A program made the position numbers and the translations under genes. The notes below the pieces were generated by a model that was not told the DNA's origin, did no database searches, and worked only from the letters and a program-made list of their open reading frames with translations. Positions 21,400 through 34,406 of a DNA stretch of 64,000 bases are shown here, in pieces. The stretch spans positions 9,183,501-9,247,500 of the forward strand of contig CM059974.1 of NCBI GenBank assembly GCA_030490835.1, in the 5' to 3' direction. The first letter of the stretch is position 1. Every line of letters starts with the position of its first letter. This DNA is from Annona cherimola (lineage: Eukaryota; Streptophyta; Magnoliopsida; Magnoliales; Annonaceae).

Positions 21400-23100
21400 G
21401 CCACTGTTCATCATTAGCAACTACCGCCACGACCGGCGTCATCCTCCTCTAGCGCCTAGCTAGGACACTGGATAACTAACGATGAACAGCTCCAACATTT
21501 GCCGTGAGTTTGTAGCACAACGCTTTTTCTGCACCCCCATCTTAATCTAGAAGGGGTTGGCGAAGGCAAGCAACTTGGATGCCGACAAGGTGCCATCATT
21601 GGTGGCGCTGCACACTAGCTTTCCTCGCGAGATGCTTGTGTTGATCACGTTTTTGTGTGAATGCCTCGAAGCAACCATCGCAACAGAAGCAGAATTCATG
21701 CTCTAATGGTGGTGCCACTGCCATGATTTGTGGAACTCGATGAGGTCCTTGGTGCCGCCGGGGGATCCCTCTAGCTCGTGGATCAGATCCACGACGAACT
21801 CTGTCTTGTTTTCGTTCTTGCGAATTGGGCGGCCAAACTTGGTGAAGTAGGGCGGATGAGTGGCGGGGGAGCCATTGTTGACGGTTTAGCCATAGGAGAG
21901 GACGATGAGGCGATCTGGTGGTGACAGCTTCCATCACCGACGGCGGCCTCTGCGACTCCCCAATGACATAGAGGCCACAGGGGAGTAATCAGCATTTAAC
22001 TCTTACTACCATGGACCATGGGTTTTCATGGTTGTTGTGTTTAATCGTTGGCCTGCGGATTTGCAATGGATTGAAGATGTTGCTGCTGTTTTCGATAGTG
22101 TAGCTGCCGGTGATCGAATTTTGCCTAGTGGCATGCTCGATTTTATTGATGAATGCAGAGTTGCCTAGCCAGTTATTTAACTGCTAACTTACTGAAATTA
22201 GGTTTGTCAGACGATGAGAAGGAATAAGATGGGTAAGGAAGAAAACGGGTTCTTGCTGCGCCAGCAACCTAACATTCTTATGTTCTGACGCTTCTTCGCC
22301 GCCTCCGTCACTCTTCTGGATATGTTTCCTGCAACTAGCATTTGTTGTTGCTACAACCATCTTCTCTGCTCTTTCTTTGACAAAAAAATCCATCGTCGTC
22401 ACTGCTTGCATCATAACAACCACCTACAATCACGACTGCCATAATGATCTGTAATCGATCGTTCTCACCATCACTTGCATCTTCATCGTCGCTCATTCAA
22501 ATAGTCATCCGTCAATTTCTCATTTGCAAAACAGAAACACCCCGTGGCAAATCCCCTCTGCAAATCAATAGCCAAGTCCGTGGCTTGAATTGCATGCCTA
22601 AATTTGCTCCATCTTGCGGCAAATGGGCAACTAGAAAATTTAGCTACCTTGTTAAATCTAGCAACCCGAATTTAATTCCTACAAGTGCAACCCCTGCCAT
22701 CTAGATGCCAGCGAAATCCATAAGAAAAAATTCCAATTGTCAATCTTGGCATCATAAACAGAATTCGACGACAAGCACGTCCCTGTGTCCTTGAGCCTCT
22801 TGTATAGCCTAGTGTTCTCCACTAGCAGGGTCAAGTAGTTGATGGTGTTGGCGTAGCTCCGGCGCTTGGCAATGGTGGCCGCCAACGTGTTGTTGGCGGC
22901 ATAACAGTAGATGTTTGGTATGTTGCCATGAGGTTATTTTGGTCATTTGCAAAAATCCATACATGTATGAGGATGAGAAGACCGAGCATAGACAATGTTA
23001 AGGTAGAGATTTTAAAATGCAAAACTTGAAACTTCTCAAGATTTAATTTGCTAATATGCAAACTTCGGAGTTTAAAATACTAGCATGCAAAGTTAGAAAA
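21400..23100 (-). other. Moderate-GC island with unidentified gene-like fragments
   Basis: On the - strand, 21790-21700 reads KNENKTEFVVDLIHELEGSP followed by GGTKDLIEFHKSW; 22900-22740 reads [20 protein letters not shown] followed by [13 protein letters not shown]. Both look like protein sequence in composition, but they are in broken frames with stops around them and I do not recognise the family. They could be remnants of one decayed gene or of separate ones. No complete gene is supported. Confidence 0.35.
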
Positions 23101-23991
23101 TTGATTGTACAAATTTCTCGGTATCATTTGGTAACAAATAAAGCCTAAGTGCGAAATTTGTTTGAAAAAGTGACACGGTCACAAATAAATAAATACATTA
23201 GATAATACATAGAAAAAGTGAGAAAATAATTAGGTTATAGGTGCAATTAAAAATAGTAGTTAAAGTGAACCTAGCCTTTGCCAATTGGTTTCACACTTGG
23301 ACACGTACACGTACGTCCAACATCCAAAGGTCGATCCTTAGCGTCAACAGGAGCAATATCTCCTGGAAATTCATGTACTAAAAAAATTGTAGTTAAATAG
23401 TTAAAATCATATCAAAAGTAGATTTTTTTAACGAAATTTCTTCATATTCGCAACATTCAGTTATTATTTCTTTTGTATTCACGACATTTTAGAAATTTTT
23501 CCGACATCCATAATATTTCACTTTTAATTCTCTAGACGCACATATTGTCAATCTCAGAAAAAATGGACATAAAGTATATGCAACAGTAGAAATATCACCA
23601 TTTATAAACAAAAAATCCAAATAAAATCCCTACCATATTTGTTGTAAAACAGGTTTGATATATCTTTTGTTCAAATAATAACGAAAATAGAGCACTAATT
23701 TATTTAATCTTTGTTTACACAATGATGTAGGGATAAAATTGACATTTCTACATGTGCTTGAGACCCTCATGTCTGTTTGGGCTTAGATTGACGGCGTAGA
23801 CAACTGAGAAATTAGGTGTACTGATAAATTTTTTAAAAGATCGTGGATACGAAAGAAATAATGATAAAATATTATAAGTTAAGAAAGAAATTTTATCTAA
23901 TAATAATATTAAAAAGAAATTTTCTCTAATAATAATATTAATTTTTTTTTTAAATTTTGTCGAAGTTAGTCCATTCGAAGGCTATACGGGC

Positions 23992-24966
23992 TAGGGGTGA
24001 AATTTGGGTTTACTTTAGCCCTAACCTTAGCCCTATTTTTAAAACCTCGACCCTAACCCTAATCCTATTTATAAAATCTGAACTCTAACTCTAATCCTAA
24101 TCCTATTTATAAATCTAAACCATATTCCTATTTTTGAAATTCGGGCTCAGGTTGAGTTTCGGGCTAGAATTCTGGTTAAATTATTCTATATATATTTTTA
24201 TCTATCTTATACTTATTCAACTTTAAATCTATCATTTAAAAAAATTCAAAAATGATATTTTTATATTTTCAAGCAAAAATTCAAGAGTATTTAAGAATAT
24301 AAAGAAAAAAATCTCATTTAAACATTCACTTTATATTAAATAGACTAATAGTCATTTCTTAAAAAAAGAGTAGACTAGTAGCCTATTTTAGAAAATGAAA
24401 AGGTACATTATTTTTCTATTATGTAATTTAATATTAATATCATAACCATATACATAAATATTAATATCTAATTATAAAAAACCTTATAATGTCGATCATA
24501 ATAAAAAATATTCAACAATCATAGTATTAAGTCAATTAAATTATCGCAAATTTATTTCAATTAGAATAAACATCTAATTACTAATATCATATTGAAACGA
24601 CCAAATGATAACATTCTGCATAAGTAATTAAATTAAAATACCAAATAAAACATCTCAAGTTTTAAAAATAATTTTCATTTTTTGGTTTTGAAACTACCAC
24701 TAAACCACACTCTTTTTTCCTAGAAGAAAATATAAAAATATAAAAATATTATATTATATAATTGAACTTAAGAAGGAATAATATTTATATATGCTATAAA
24801 ATAAATACAATATATATGAGAAGAATGAAACTAAATTTATATGAAGTATAAAATAAATATAAAATATATGAGTTATATATAATTCGGGCTTAGCTTCATC
24901 CGGGTTCAATTTTTTTTTCAATTTGATTTGGCGGGCCGGGCTGGCCCGGTCCAGGTTGCACCCCTG
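23992..24966. mobile_element. Probable hAT-like element
   Basis: The left end TAGGGGTGAAATTTGGG and right end GGTTGCACCCCTG resemble the neighbouring hAT-like termini. Subterminal CCCTAACC repeats on the left and GGCCGGGCTGGCCCGG on the right fit the usual pattern. ATACGGGC (23984-23991) and TTACGGGC (24970-24977) could be the target duplication, but 3 extra bases separate the latter from the end. The middle is AT-rich and non-coding. Confidence 0.55.
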
Positions 24967-25124
24967 ATGTTACGGGCACCGTGCGGGGTTGAAAAAACAC
25001 AACGTGCAGATTGCAGTTCCTATTCACGCGCATCAACGAAAGACGCCAAACTCAGCTGACACGGGTTTTGGTGAAGGGTTGACATGTGCTAGCCATGGGC
25101 ATTTCCGTTGGAGGAAATTAACAT

Positions 25125-25405
25125 TTTATGAGTGTGTTTGGTAATGAATAAAATTTTTGATAAAAAATTTTAGAGAGTAAAAGTTGTCAAATGATGTGAT
25201 ATGATAGGGATAATGATGAGTAATAAAGAAGATAAAATTAAAATAGATAGGTTAATTGTATGGATAGTTGTGTAGAAATAATTGAAAAGTAGGGTAGTTG
25301 TATAGGAAAATGTGAAAAAATGATTAAAAAATATGATAGTTGTAGAAATTGAAAAGTTTTAGATTGACTTGATATTTTTTGTCTCTTGCCAAATACACCC
25401 TATAT
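25125..25405 (+). mobile_element. MITE, family M2
   Basis: It begins GAGTGTGTTTGGTAA and ends TTGCCAAATACACCC, with the core GATAAAATTAAAATAGATAG. It lies in the upstream region of the PI-PLC-like gene, about 490 bp before its start codon. Confidence 0.68.
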
Positions 25406-25891
25406 TTAAATCCGGCATTTGCATTTTAAATTTCCTGGTCAACATTTATTTTTCAGTCGCATTGTCGTTTTGTTGTAAACTTGCAAACGAAGACGGAACA
25501 AACCAAACGCACGTTTATGAATTTCCAGCCACCACGAATTTTTCGGGAAACCCGGCTAAACTGGGGCCCACGGATTGATGGTTAGATGTCAGGTAATCAA
25601 TTCCAAATTCTACCATTTTCAAATATTGCATGCGTACGAAGCTTCTGAGGCCGCCAGAGTAAACTCCGTCCCTCCCTCGCTCTCCTGTGGACCGATTTCC
25701 ATGGTAACTCCGTGAAGGCAATCAGACGCTTCCCACCTCCCCTTCCTGACGTCACCAGCAAAAAACCCCTCCGTTCTCCCACCACAAAAACCTCACCTTC
25801 TCTGTCTCCCGCCCCGCCTCCCACCCCCCCTCTCTCTCTCCATCTCTCTCCTCAACCAGAAACGGAGAGGGAAACAAGGAGGGAGAGAGCT

Positions 25892-28800
25892 ATGAAGAAC
25901 CCATTGATTCCTCCTTTTCGAGGTGTCGCATCAATTGCTCCATTCCGATGCCTTGCAATCTCACTGTCTATGTTAATCGCCGTCCATTTCTTCGCCCCTT
26001 GCGTCGAATCTCGCTCGGTCCTCCATCTCACGTCTTCGTCCTTTTTTTCCCATATCAACCGTTGATATCTTCCCTGTTTTCAATTGCTTCTCTCTTCCAT
26101 TCCAGGTTGGATCGACGTGTGTGAGGAACACCAACTGCGATCCCGGGTTGCATTGCGAGACGTGCGTGGCAAACGGCAATGCCCGCCCGAGGTGTACTCG
26201 GGTGCAGCCGTTGATTCCGACATCTAAGGTACGGATCAGAACGCGGGACAATTTAACGGCACGAAACCTTTCGGAGGAATTTCCAATTCTCATATTTTTT
26301 TATTTTTTATTTTTATCGGGAAGGTGAAAGGGTTACCTTTTAATCGGTATTCATGGCTGACAACTCACAATTCGTTCGCGCTGGTTGGAGCAAAATCCGG
26401 GGTGGACGGAAGCGTTCTTTTATCGCCGACGAATCAGCAAGATTCCATCACCAACCAGCTCAGTGTATGTATTTATTATTTATTTTTTTCTTATTTTTTC
26501 TTAGCCCTGAAACTTTCTCCTCCCTCCTCTCCAAAACGCTGATAAATCACCAGTGGAGAAATAGCTTTGAGAATTAAGGCACGTATGAATACTCGTACGT
26601 GTGAGCACGACGTGCCGCTTTTGTGGAGATGGTTGGTCATGACAGATGACAGAGAAGGAGAAGAGTAATTTATCCTTGGCGGGAATTTCTTTTCGGCCGC
26701 GCTGGCAACCGTTTCGTATTCTCTATATTGCTCGGTTGTTCGTTCGGGCACGAATCTGGGCGGGTATTATCCGTTATTATTATTATGGTGTGTTTGTAAT
26801 GGATAAAATTTGTAGGGTATGTTTGATTAGAAATAAAAGTTTTAAACGAAAATTTTGAGGATAAAAGTTGATGATAAGTTGATAGAAAATAATATAATAT
26901 GATAAGAATAATGATGGGGTGTAAAGAGAATAAAGTTAAAATATATAGGTTAGTTCTGTTGGTAATTGTGTAGAAACGATTGCAAAATAGAGTTGTTTGT
27001 ATTGAAAATGTAAAAAAAATAATTATGAAAAGTGAAAAGTTTTATATTAAAAAGTTTTTGTTGACATTTTTTGTGTCCAACCAAATGCATCTTTAAATGA
27101 AAAATTTTCAAGACAAAAGTTGTTGAAATAAAAGAATATAACGTCATATGATAAGGATAATGACGAGGAATAAAGATAATAAAATTAAAATAAATAGATT
27201 ATGTGTATGAATAGTTGTATATAAATAATTGAAAAGTATGGTAATTTGTAAAAAAAAAGTGAATAAATAATTAAAAATTGGATAATTGTGGAGAGTGAAA
27301 AATTTTAGATTAAAAGTTCTAGATCAAGGGTGTGTTTGGGAAGTTGTAAAACTTTTGATGAAATTTTTTTTATGTAAAAGTTGTTAAATTAGTAGAAATG
27401 ATGTGATATTGTAGATGTAATGATGAAGAATAAAGAAAATAAATTTAAAATAAATAGGTTAGTTGTATTGGTAGTTGGGTAGAAATGATTGAAAAGTATA
27501 ATTGTTGTATAGAAAAATGCGTAAAAAATAATTAAAAAAGTAGTTATAGAGTGAAAAGTTTTAACTTGACAACTTTACAGATTGCCAAACACACCCCAAA
27601 ATTGTATTTCAAACCAAACACGCCCTTATATCGGGCGTGGACAAGAAGTTTAGTTTTTTCATATTTTTAGTAAGTTTTAGAACGAAATTTGGATTAATGG
27701 GTAAAAAAAAAGCAGATTAGTTGAGATGATTTTAAGAATTTATACACATATCAAATATAAAAACACATTTGTGTTGAATTTAAATATTATATGCTTTTAT
27801 ATTTTACTAATTAATAGAAATAATCATCATTAATAAAACAAAACATGAGTAAATATAGAGTAATTTTATTAAAATAAGTTTAGACTATTTATAATGGATT
27901 TTATCATTTTAAAAAATATTTTTCTAAAAATAATAGTATTTTCTATAGGTGTTTCTCAAATGTTGAAAAAACTCCATTTATGCATAAGAGATATATGTGT
28001 ATAGCAAATGCTTCTTATTGATTCTTATATCATTGGTGCAGTTAATTATAAATAATTTGAGAATTTTGAAAGAAAATGAAAATAAAATTTAAAAAAATGT
28101 TTATAATTTTTAATAAATGAATATATGTGGGGTGGGTTGAAATTCATTGGGTAGAGACATAATCGATTTATCATGACCTTATTTTTAAATTCGAGTCAAA
28201 ATTTTGATATATTTTTATAACATGTCAAACAATGTTGGTTTTATTCAATAAAAATGAGTCGAGTCAAGGTTAGTCACAAACCAACCCGTTCCAATTCTCT
28301 TAGTTTTTCATGACAGTCTGTACGTTAGGGCTTTGCCATGGCTCGCATTTTTCTCCCGTGGGAGTGAGGAAAAGTATTTGACTATTTCTGATGGTTTCCA
28401 ACTTAGAAATGGTAAATTATAGGGCGTATTCTATATGTATTTATGAATTTTATCTTAATTTTACTCATATCTGTAAACTTTCAAAATTTTCAAATATAGT
28501 AATGTATTTTGCCCAAAATTTCATGCATATCTAGGCTCTATGTGAAATGATAAATATGCTCAAAACTTAATTGTCAATTTATAAATAAAAATTCATGTTG
28601 AAGCGATATATGATCAACAACAATACATGTATGATTATATAGTTATAAAAGTATTAAAAATTCATTTGAACATAAATTTGTAACTTAGAATTATAATTAA
28701 AATTTGAGCATATTCATAATTTCATAAAGGGTCGTGAGTATAAATGAGTTTTGGGTAAAATGTAGGAATATGTTTAAAATTTTTGAAAGTTCGTGAGTAT

Positions 28801-31800
28801 AAATGAAATTAAAAGTAAAATCCATGAGTATATATGGAATTTGCCCTAAATTATATTTAAAATGTTAGATAGTGATGAAAGGGGATTCCCTGGATTAGCT
28901 AGGATTGCGAGAATGATTGCTTCCTAATTAGAAAAACTCTTGTTGTTTAAAGGAAATGTTAGAAGCCCGTAGCCGAAAATTATGGTGCTGAGAAGATTAT
29001 AGCCAATTTATGAAAATTGGGGTTCTGCGGAGTGCAGCCTAATGGAAGGCTTGACGTTTGTGATTTTCTTAATGGCTATACATGAATGCATGCCACACTG
29101 CCAATTACCAATTTTTTATGTGCATTAACGACTATTTATTATTATTAATTTTTATTTTTAGTTTAAATGTTGGCACACATGCAATCATGCACACTCCGGT
29201 GTGCTAGTGTCTGCTTGGCAAAAGTATCGGCTTCACCAGATTCTTTAGGTTGTGCTTAGAAAGTGATAAAATTTTTAATAAAAGGTTTTTAGCGTAAAAG
29301 TTTTTGAAACAGGAAAAAATGATGTGATATGATTGGGGTAATGATGAAGAATAAAGAAAATAAAATTAAAATAGATAGGTTGGACGTAGAAGTAATTGTA
29401 TAAAAATGATTGAAAAATAAGATAATTGTATAAGAAGAATTGAAAAATAATTAAAAAATAGAAAAATTATGGAAAATAAAATATTTTAGTTTGAAAAGTT
29501 TTTGGTGTAAACAAAACCCCTCTTATACAAGAATATATACATAGCTATGTGTGCCACACGTTTGTCTGTACCCTGGTGCTCACAAAAGACGGCGATATTG
29601 CGATGATCCGTTTTTAACTCTTTATGTGGAAGTGTGACTTGTGGTGGGAACTTAATCTCTTATGTAGATAGGTGGGACGTTGTTATCTCTTTTAATATTA
29701 GATGAGTGTTTCTTGTCTTCTCTAAAAATATGAGGAGTTTATTGCTCCTAAGCTTGATTTGTAATAAAATGTCATATTTTATAATACCGATAAAGAAAAA
29801 AAAAGGAAAAAGAAACGCACCGACTGAAATTAGTGTATCGGCTATAGGAAGCGTAAAATAGTAGTTTATAGGTGGTGCGTCCTCCATTCTCGTATCTCAT
29901 CATAAGCAGAAGAGGTCTTGTGAGTTACCACATCACCAAATCTCGACACTGTTGTACTCGCCGACAGATGAAGTGGCCAACCCGTCAAATTCAGTTCTTA
30001 TGAACACGTTTGTTGAGGGTCAGTGGACATGTCGGCGTGGTGCATGTAATTGATCCCTTACGATGCAGTTGTTTGTGCACAGAAATTGGACCAGATTTTT
30101 GGATCCACCATTGCCGCACGAGCTCGAGATCATTGCAGACGGATCCCAGCTCCCATCACATGGCCAGAGGGACCCACTGCATTTTCGATTAATTCCACCT
30201 TAAGAAAGCCTTACACATATGATGTATTCCCTTGTCACTAAAATAATCCAAATTTAGAATGGTGGATGAAAGCAATTCTGTAGGTTGTATGTTCCCGAAG
30301 TAAAATAATTACATATACACTTTCAAATGATTTTGGAGTTCTTAGAACGTATAAGTTTCCCAATCAAAGTAATTTTAGAATCACAAATAAACATGTATTT
30401 TTTTAATTCAGTAAAAAAAAAATTCTAATAATCCAAGTTAGAATGGTCGGGTGAAAGCAATTCTGTAGGTTATATATTTCTAAAGTATAATAATTACATA
30501 TACATTTTCAAATGATTTTGAAGTTTTTCAATCAAAGTAATTTTAGAATCACAAATAAATATGTATTGATTTGAATTCAATAAAAAACATTTTTTAAATA
30601 AAAAACCAATTGCATAGAGTTCCATCCAAACCGTTGGATTCATTGCTCATGCATGTATGGATGCATATACATTTTTATATGCATTATTTAACTATTAAGC
30701 ATGTATCTTGACTAAATAAATTAACATAAATTTTTCATAATTTCAATATATTTTTAGGTGCGCCCGCATTAACATCAGATTTTCAATTATTATATTAAAA
30801 TAGTAAATTCCCACTTAGGTGGTAAAATGACTTATGATGATAATCTTAAAGTATTTAATTCCATTCAAAATTTTAATTTAGGAGTCTACATAGAAGCAGT
30901 TTTATATAATCTTATCTATTTTCTTATCCTAATAATTGATGAAGAATCCATTACATTCATTCTATTTATTATTATATGAGACCGAATTTCATGAGTCACA
31001 TTTGCTTAACAAATATACATATTTATGTGTAAATTATAAAAAATGCTTAAAATTATTCATATATGCATTAAAATACAACAATACTTTATAGAACCATTCG
31101 TCCCCAATAATAAGATTTTAGATATTAAAAATACAACTTTAAAATTAATACTTTTAGTATTAAACTATTTTATTACGTTGATTTTATACTTTTGTAAATG
31201 GGGACCATGTATATGATACTAGACAAATGATGAGTTTTCATAATAATATAGATGACATTAAATACAATGGATGAAGTGAATTTCCATCAATTATCAAAAT
31301 AGAAAAAATGGATAGAGTTGTATAGGAGTGAGGTTTCATGGAAGCTGAACTCTTAATTTTGGAGGATGAACTTAACAAGAAATATAGGCGCATATATCAA
31401 TTTCTATCCCAGAGTAGATTCCGTTTGTCAGCTAAACAGTCCGTAGGCACTCGTACAGAGTCCGAACTGGACAGTGGATATGATGGAAGTGCCATGCTGC
31501 CGTATGATTTTGTTTTGTTTTTTTCCTCCTAGTTGGTGCCTGGTTAAAATTGTCATCATTGCAGAATGGCGTTAGAGGGTTGATGTTGGACATGTACGAC
31601 TTCAACAATGATATTTGGTTGTGCCATTCGTTTGGTGGTCAGTGCTACAATTTCACTGCATTTGTAAGTATGCATCGTTTTACTGCTCATAAAAGCAAAT
31701 TTATCAGATTCTGACTTACCAATCTCATTGTCAGCAACCTGCGGTTAATGTGCTCAAAGAAATTGAAGCATTCCTCACTGCAAACCCGTCTGAGATCATC

Positions 31801-34406
31801 ACAATCTTCATAGAAGACTATGTCACATCCCCTCAGGGACTGACTAAAATTTTTGATGCTGCCGGCCTTAAGAAATTTTGGTTTCCTGTATCGCGAATGC
31901 CTAAAAATGGAGAGGATTGGCCCATTATTGATGATATGATCAGTAAGAATCAGCGGTTAATAGTTTTCACCTCAAAATCTTCCAAGGAAGCTGCTGAAGG
32001 CATTGCCTATGAATGGAGATATGTTGTGGAAAACCAATGTAAGCTCCTCATTTCTTCTCTCCTCCCATGACATGTCTGGTCAGATAATCCAGTGGGAACA
32101 AAATCTCTCCCACCTGCTGTATCTTTAACTAAATTTTTTGGCCTGCCAAGCAATACCAAAAGGTGAATAACCATCACACCAGGGGATTTGCAGTACAGAT
32201 GACCTAACTTGGAAATCAGGCTTCATGCATGCACTGATGAATGTCTTAACTGTTTCAAATTGTTTAATTTGGGAATTGTTTTAAACTGTTTGATTTGCTA
32301 CTAAATAAATTGAATGGTTTGATGCTGTTGACTTTTTAATAAGTGGGAAGAACCAGTGACTGCCTGAACACCCACAGGTGGGGAGATGTGGCCTCAGACG
32401 AGCCCTAGTTGTTCACGTAATCTGATAAAATACAAGCTCAATATGGTCTCCACAACAAAATTGCTCATATCAGGAAATTCCTGTCACCAATACATGGATG
32501 TAAAAGATATGTCCCTTCCTTGTTCTTTTGTCTATTGTCTTTGATATTCTTTGACTGGGAAAACTGTCAGATGGTGATGCTGGGATGAAGCTGGGCTCTT
32601 GTTCCAATCGAGCGGAATCGTCTCCACTGAATACAAAGACAAGGTCGCTTGTTTTGGAGAACTTTTTCCGTGATAATCCTGTTTTTACTTCTGCTTGCAA
32701 GGACAACTCAGCTTCTCTGCTTAACATGACGAGAACATGTTATGAGGCTGCTGGCAAGCGTTGGCCCAACTTCATTGCTGTTGATTTCTACAGGGTAACA
32801 GATGGGCTCTCTTCTTTAGTTCGTGTTTTATTTACACATATGCAGTTGATAGAAAATGAAAGAAAATGTGTTGGTCTACTTGAAAGGATTTTTTCTTTCT
32901 TTTGTTTTACCAATGAATGGTTGGAAACAAAGCAAGTTGTGTTTGACATATCAACATTTGGCATATGAATTCGGTGTACAAAGTAAGGAAGTCTTCAATT
33001 TGCCATAGTTGAGAGGAGCCATTTCGTTTCCATTTACATGACATTTCGACTAAAACTTTTGGACAAAATTGAACTTGCTTTCAGAACTGCAACAGAGGAA
33101 GTAGTGCCTTTAAAAAAACATTGGAATTTGATGATTTTCTTTTGCAGCAAGTCATTCCTATGCCATAAGTACGGAAACTGGTAGAATAGTGTAGATCAAA
33201 GCTGAAATATTTAAGAATTAATTTGCTTGTTTATTCCATGTGTTTTCTTGGTTTGATGAAAATTTTGTTCTGTTTCTTTGGTGCATAGTTTATATGTGAT
33301 TGTTGTGTTTCAGAGGAGCGATGGTGGAGGAGCCCCACAAGCTGTTGATGAAGCAAATGGAAATTTAGTCTGTGGATGTGCAACCATTGCCTACTGCAAG
33401 GTAACATACATGGTTTCTGGAAATGCACATTATTCTGTCTCTCTCTCTCTCTCTTCTAGGAAAGGATAGAAAAAAAGCTAGCTTGCATTGATAACTTGCT
33501 CAATCCAGCAAAGTGCCTACTTGCATCATGCTGTTTTAGGGCCACTCACGCGGACTTGGTTAACCTTGGTTTTATGGTGATGGGACTTGGATTGCATTTT
33601 GGATTGCAGTTTTGATTTCATCCATTTTTTACATATCTGATAGTTGGGTGGTTGTTAAGATGCCTCAAGTTGCAGTTTGGAGAAGTAAATATGTTCTAGA
33701 CCTCTAGTAGTGATTCAGAAGGGCCCATAGTAATATAGTATGCACCAAAAACTCTGAAAGATCAAACATCTCTGAGTTGTAGCAAAATATCAGATTGCAA
33801 AGTTGCTGCGTGATGCCAAAATTTCTCAAGCATGCCTTCTTAATCAATCTGGTTATCAAAATTTGTTTGTTTGTTTTTATAATGTCACCCACACCTTGTA
33901 CAACCAGGTACCTCACGGAGGTGCACTTCAGGGGTGATGTAACAAGGTCACTACCTCTACTCAAGATTTTTGAACTCTGGCCCTCCCACTTACATTACTC
34001 TACTGAAGCTGCACTCTTGGATTTAAAGCTACCGCGTGATACTAATAGACATGAATAGAGTACATTTGACCCACTTATGAATGAAATGCCCACACACCCA
34101 CGTCAGATGCTTGGGCATCCAAGGGATGACGTAGGCTTCTGAATTTTGATCGCAGCTAATTGGTGTTTGTTGAGGGGACAAGAAGCAAACGATATGACCT
34201 TGCCCTCCTTGTTGGACTTTTATTTTCAGGCCAATGCTACTTTTGGGACTTGTGACATTCCAGTATCAGCGCCATCCCCTCTTTCTCTTCCATCTCCCCC
34301 AGCAAGATTGGCCGGTGATACTGGTGCATCCTCAACAATTATTCCCTCTGCCTGGTGGTCTTGGTTGCTGAGGACGATATCAACTGCTATGCTGCTGTTT
34401 TTTTGA
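25892..34406 (+). CDS. PI-PLC X-domain-containing protein (plant secreted type), 8 exons
   Basis: Exons: 25892-26017, 26106-26228, 26324-26464, 31565-31663, 31735-32038, 32571-32794, 33314-33400, 34230-34406; reading frame continuous, about 426 aa. A signal peptide (about 1-40) precedes a small Cys-rich segment ([16 protein letters not shown]). The PI-PLC X-like domain follows (about 84-350), with the two active-site histidines in WLTTHNSF (H98) and WLCHSFGG (H151), and the [14 protein letters not shown] and RSDGGG motifs. The hydrophobic C-terminus ([17 protein letters not shown]) suggests GPI anchoring. Order and length match the plant family of Arabidopsis At5g67130. A Y-domain and C2 domain are absent, so it is not a classical phosphoinositide-specific PLC, and its substrate is uncertain. 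The first donor (GTCCTC) is weak, so the exon 1 end is the least certain. Intron 3 is 5.1 kb and full of MITEs. Confidence 0.9.
26790..27330 (+). mobile_element. Two adjacent M2 MITEs in the PI-PLC-like gene's intron 3
   Basis: The first copy (about 26790-27090) begins GGTGTGTTTGTAATGG and ends TCCAACCAAATGCAT. A second, shortened copy follows to about 27330 (core AATAAAATTAAAATAAATAG). They are in the same orientation and non-coding. Confidence 0.6.
27331..27597 (+). mobile_element. MITE, family M2, with clear inverted termini
   Basis: It begins GGTGTGTTTGGGAAG and ends TTGCCAAACACACCCC. These are 10 or more complementary bases at each end and make it the best copy for defining the family termini. 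It lies in intron 3. Confidence 0.72.
28422..28846. mobile_element. Mutator-like (MULE) fold-back MITE with perfect 9-bp target duplication
   Basis: A 425-bp palindromic element with ends GGGCGTATTCTATATGTATT and ATATATGGAATTTGCCC, flanked by perfect TAAATTATA duplications (28413-28421 and 28847-28855). The inverted arms run for over 150 bp on each side (for example AATATGCTCAAAACTTAATT on the left and the matching AATTTGAGCATATTC on the right). The 9-bp duplication points to the Mutator superfamily. It lies in intron 3 of the PI-PLC-like gene. Confidence 0.83.
29247..29525 (+). mobile_element. MITE, family M2
   Basis: It begins GGTTGTGCTTAGAAAGTG, contains AAAATTAAAATAGATAGGTT, and ends GTGTAAACAAAACCCC. 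It lies in intron 3 of the PI-PLC-like gene. Confidence 0.65.
30242..30600. repeat. Imperfect tandem duplication, about 180 bp
   Basis: Two adjacent copies start near 30242 and 30426. They share AAAGCAATTCTGTAGGTT, ATTACATATACA and AAAGTAATTTTAGAATCACA, with small indels. They lie in intron 3. No function is apparent. Confidence 0.78.

Noticed and set aside
24010..24120. Interstitial telomeric repeats
   Set aside because: CCCTAACC motifs are irregular and mixed with other sequence. They fit the subterminal repeats of the hAT-like element at 23992.
31338..31532. 64-aa open frame just before exon 4 of the PI-PLC-like gene
   Set aside because: It is within intron 3, has no known domain and runs into the acceptor region. 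The exon structure does not need it.
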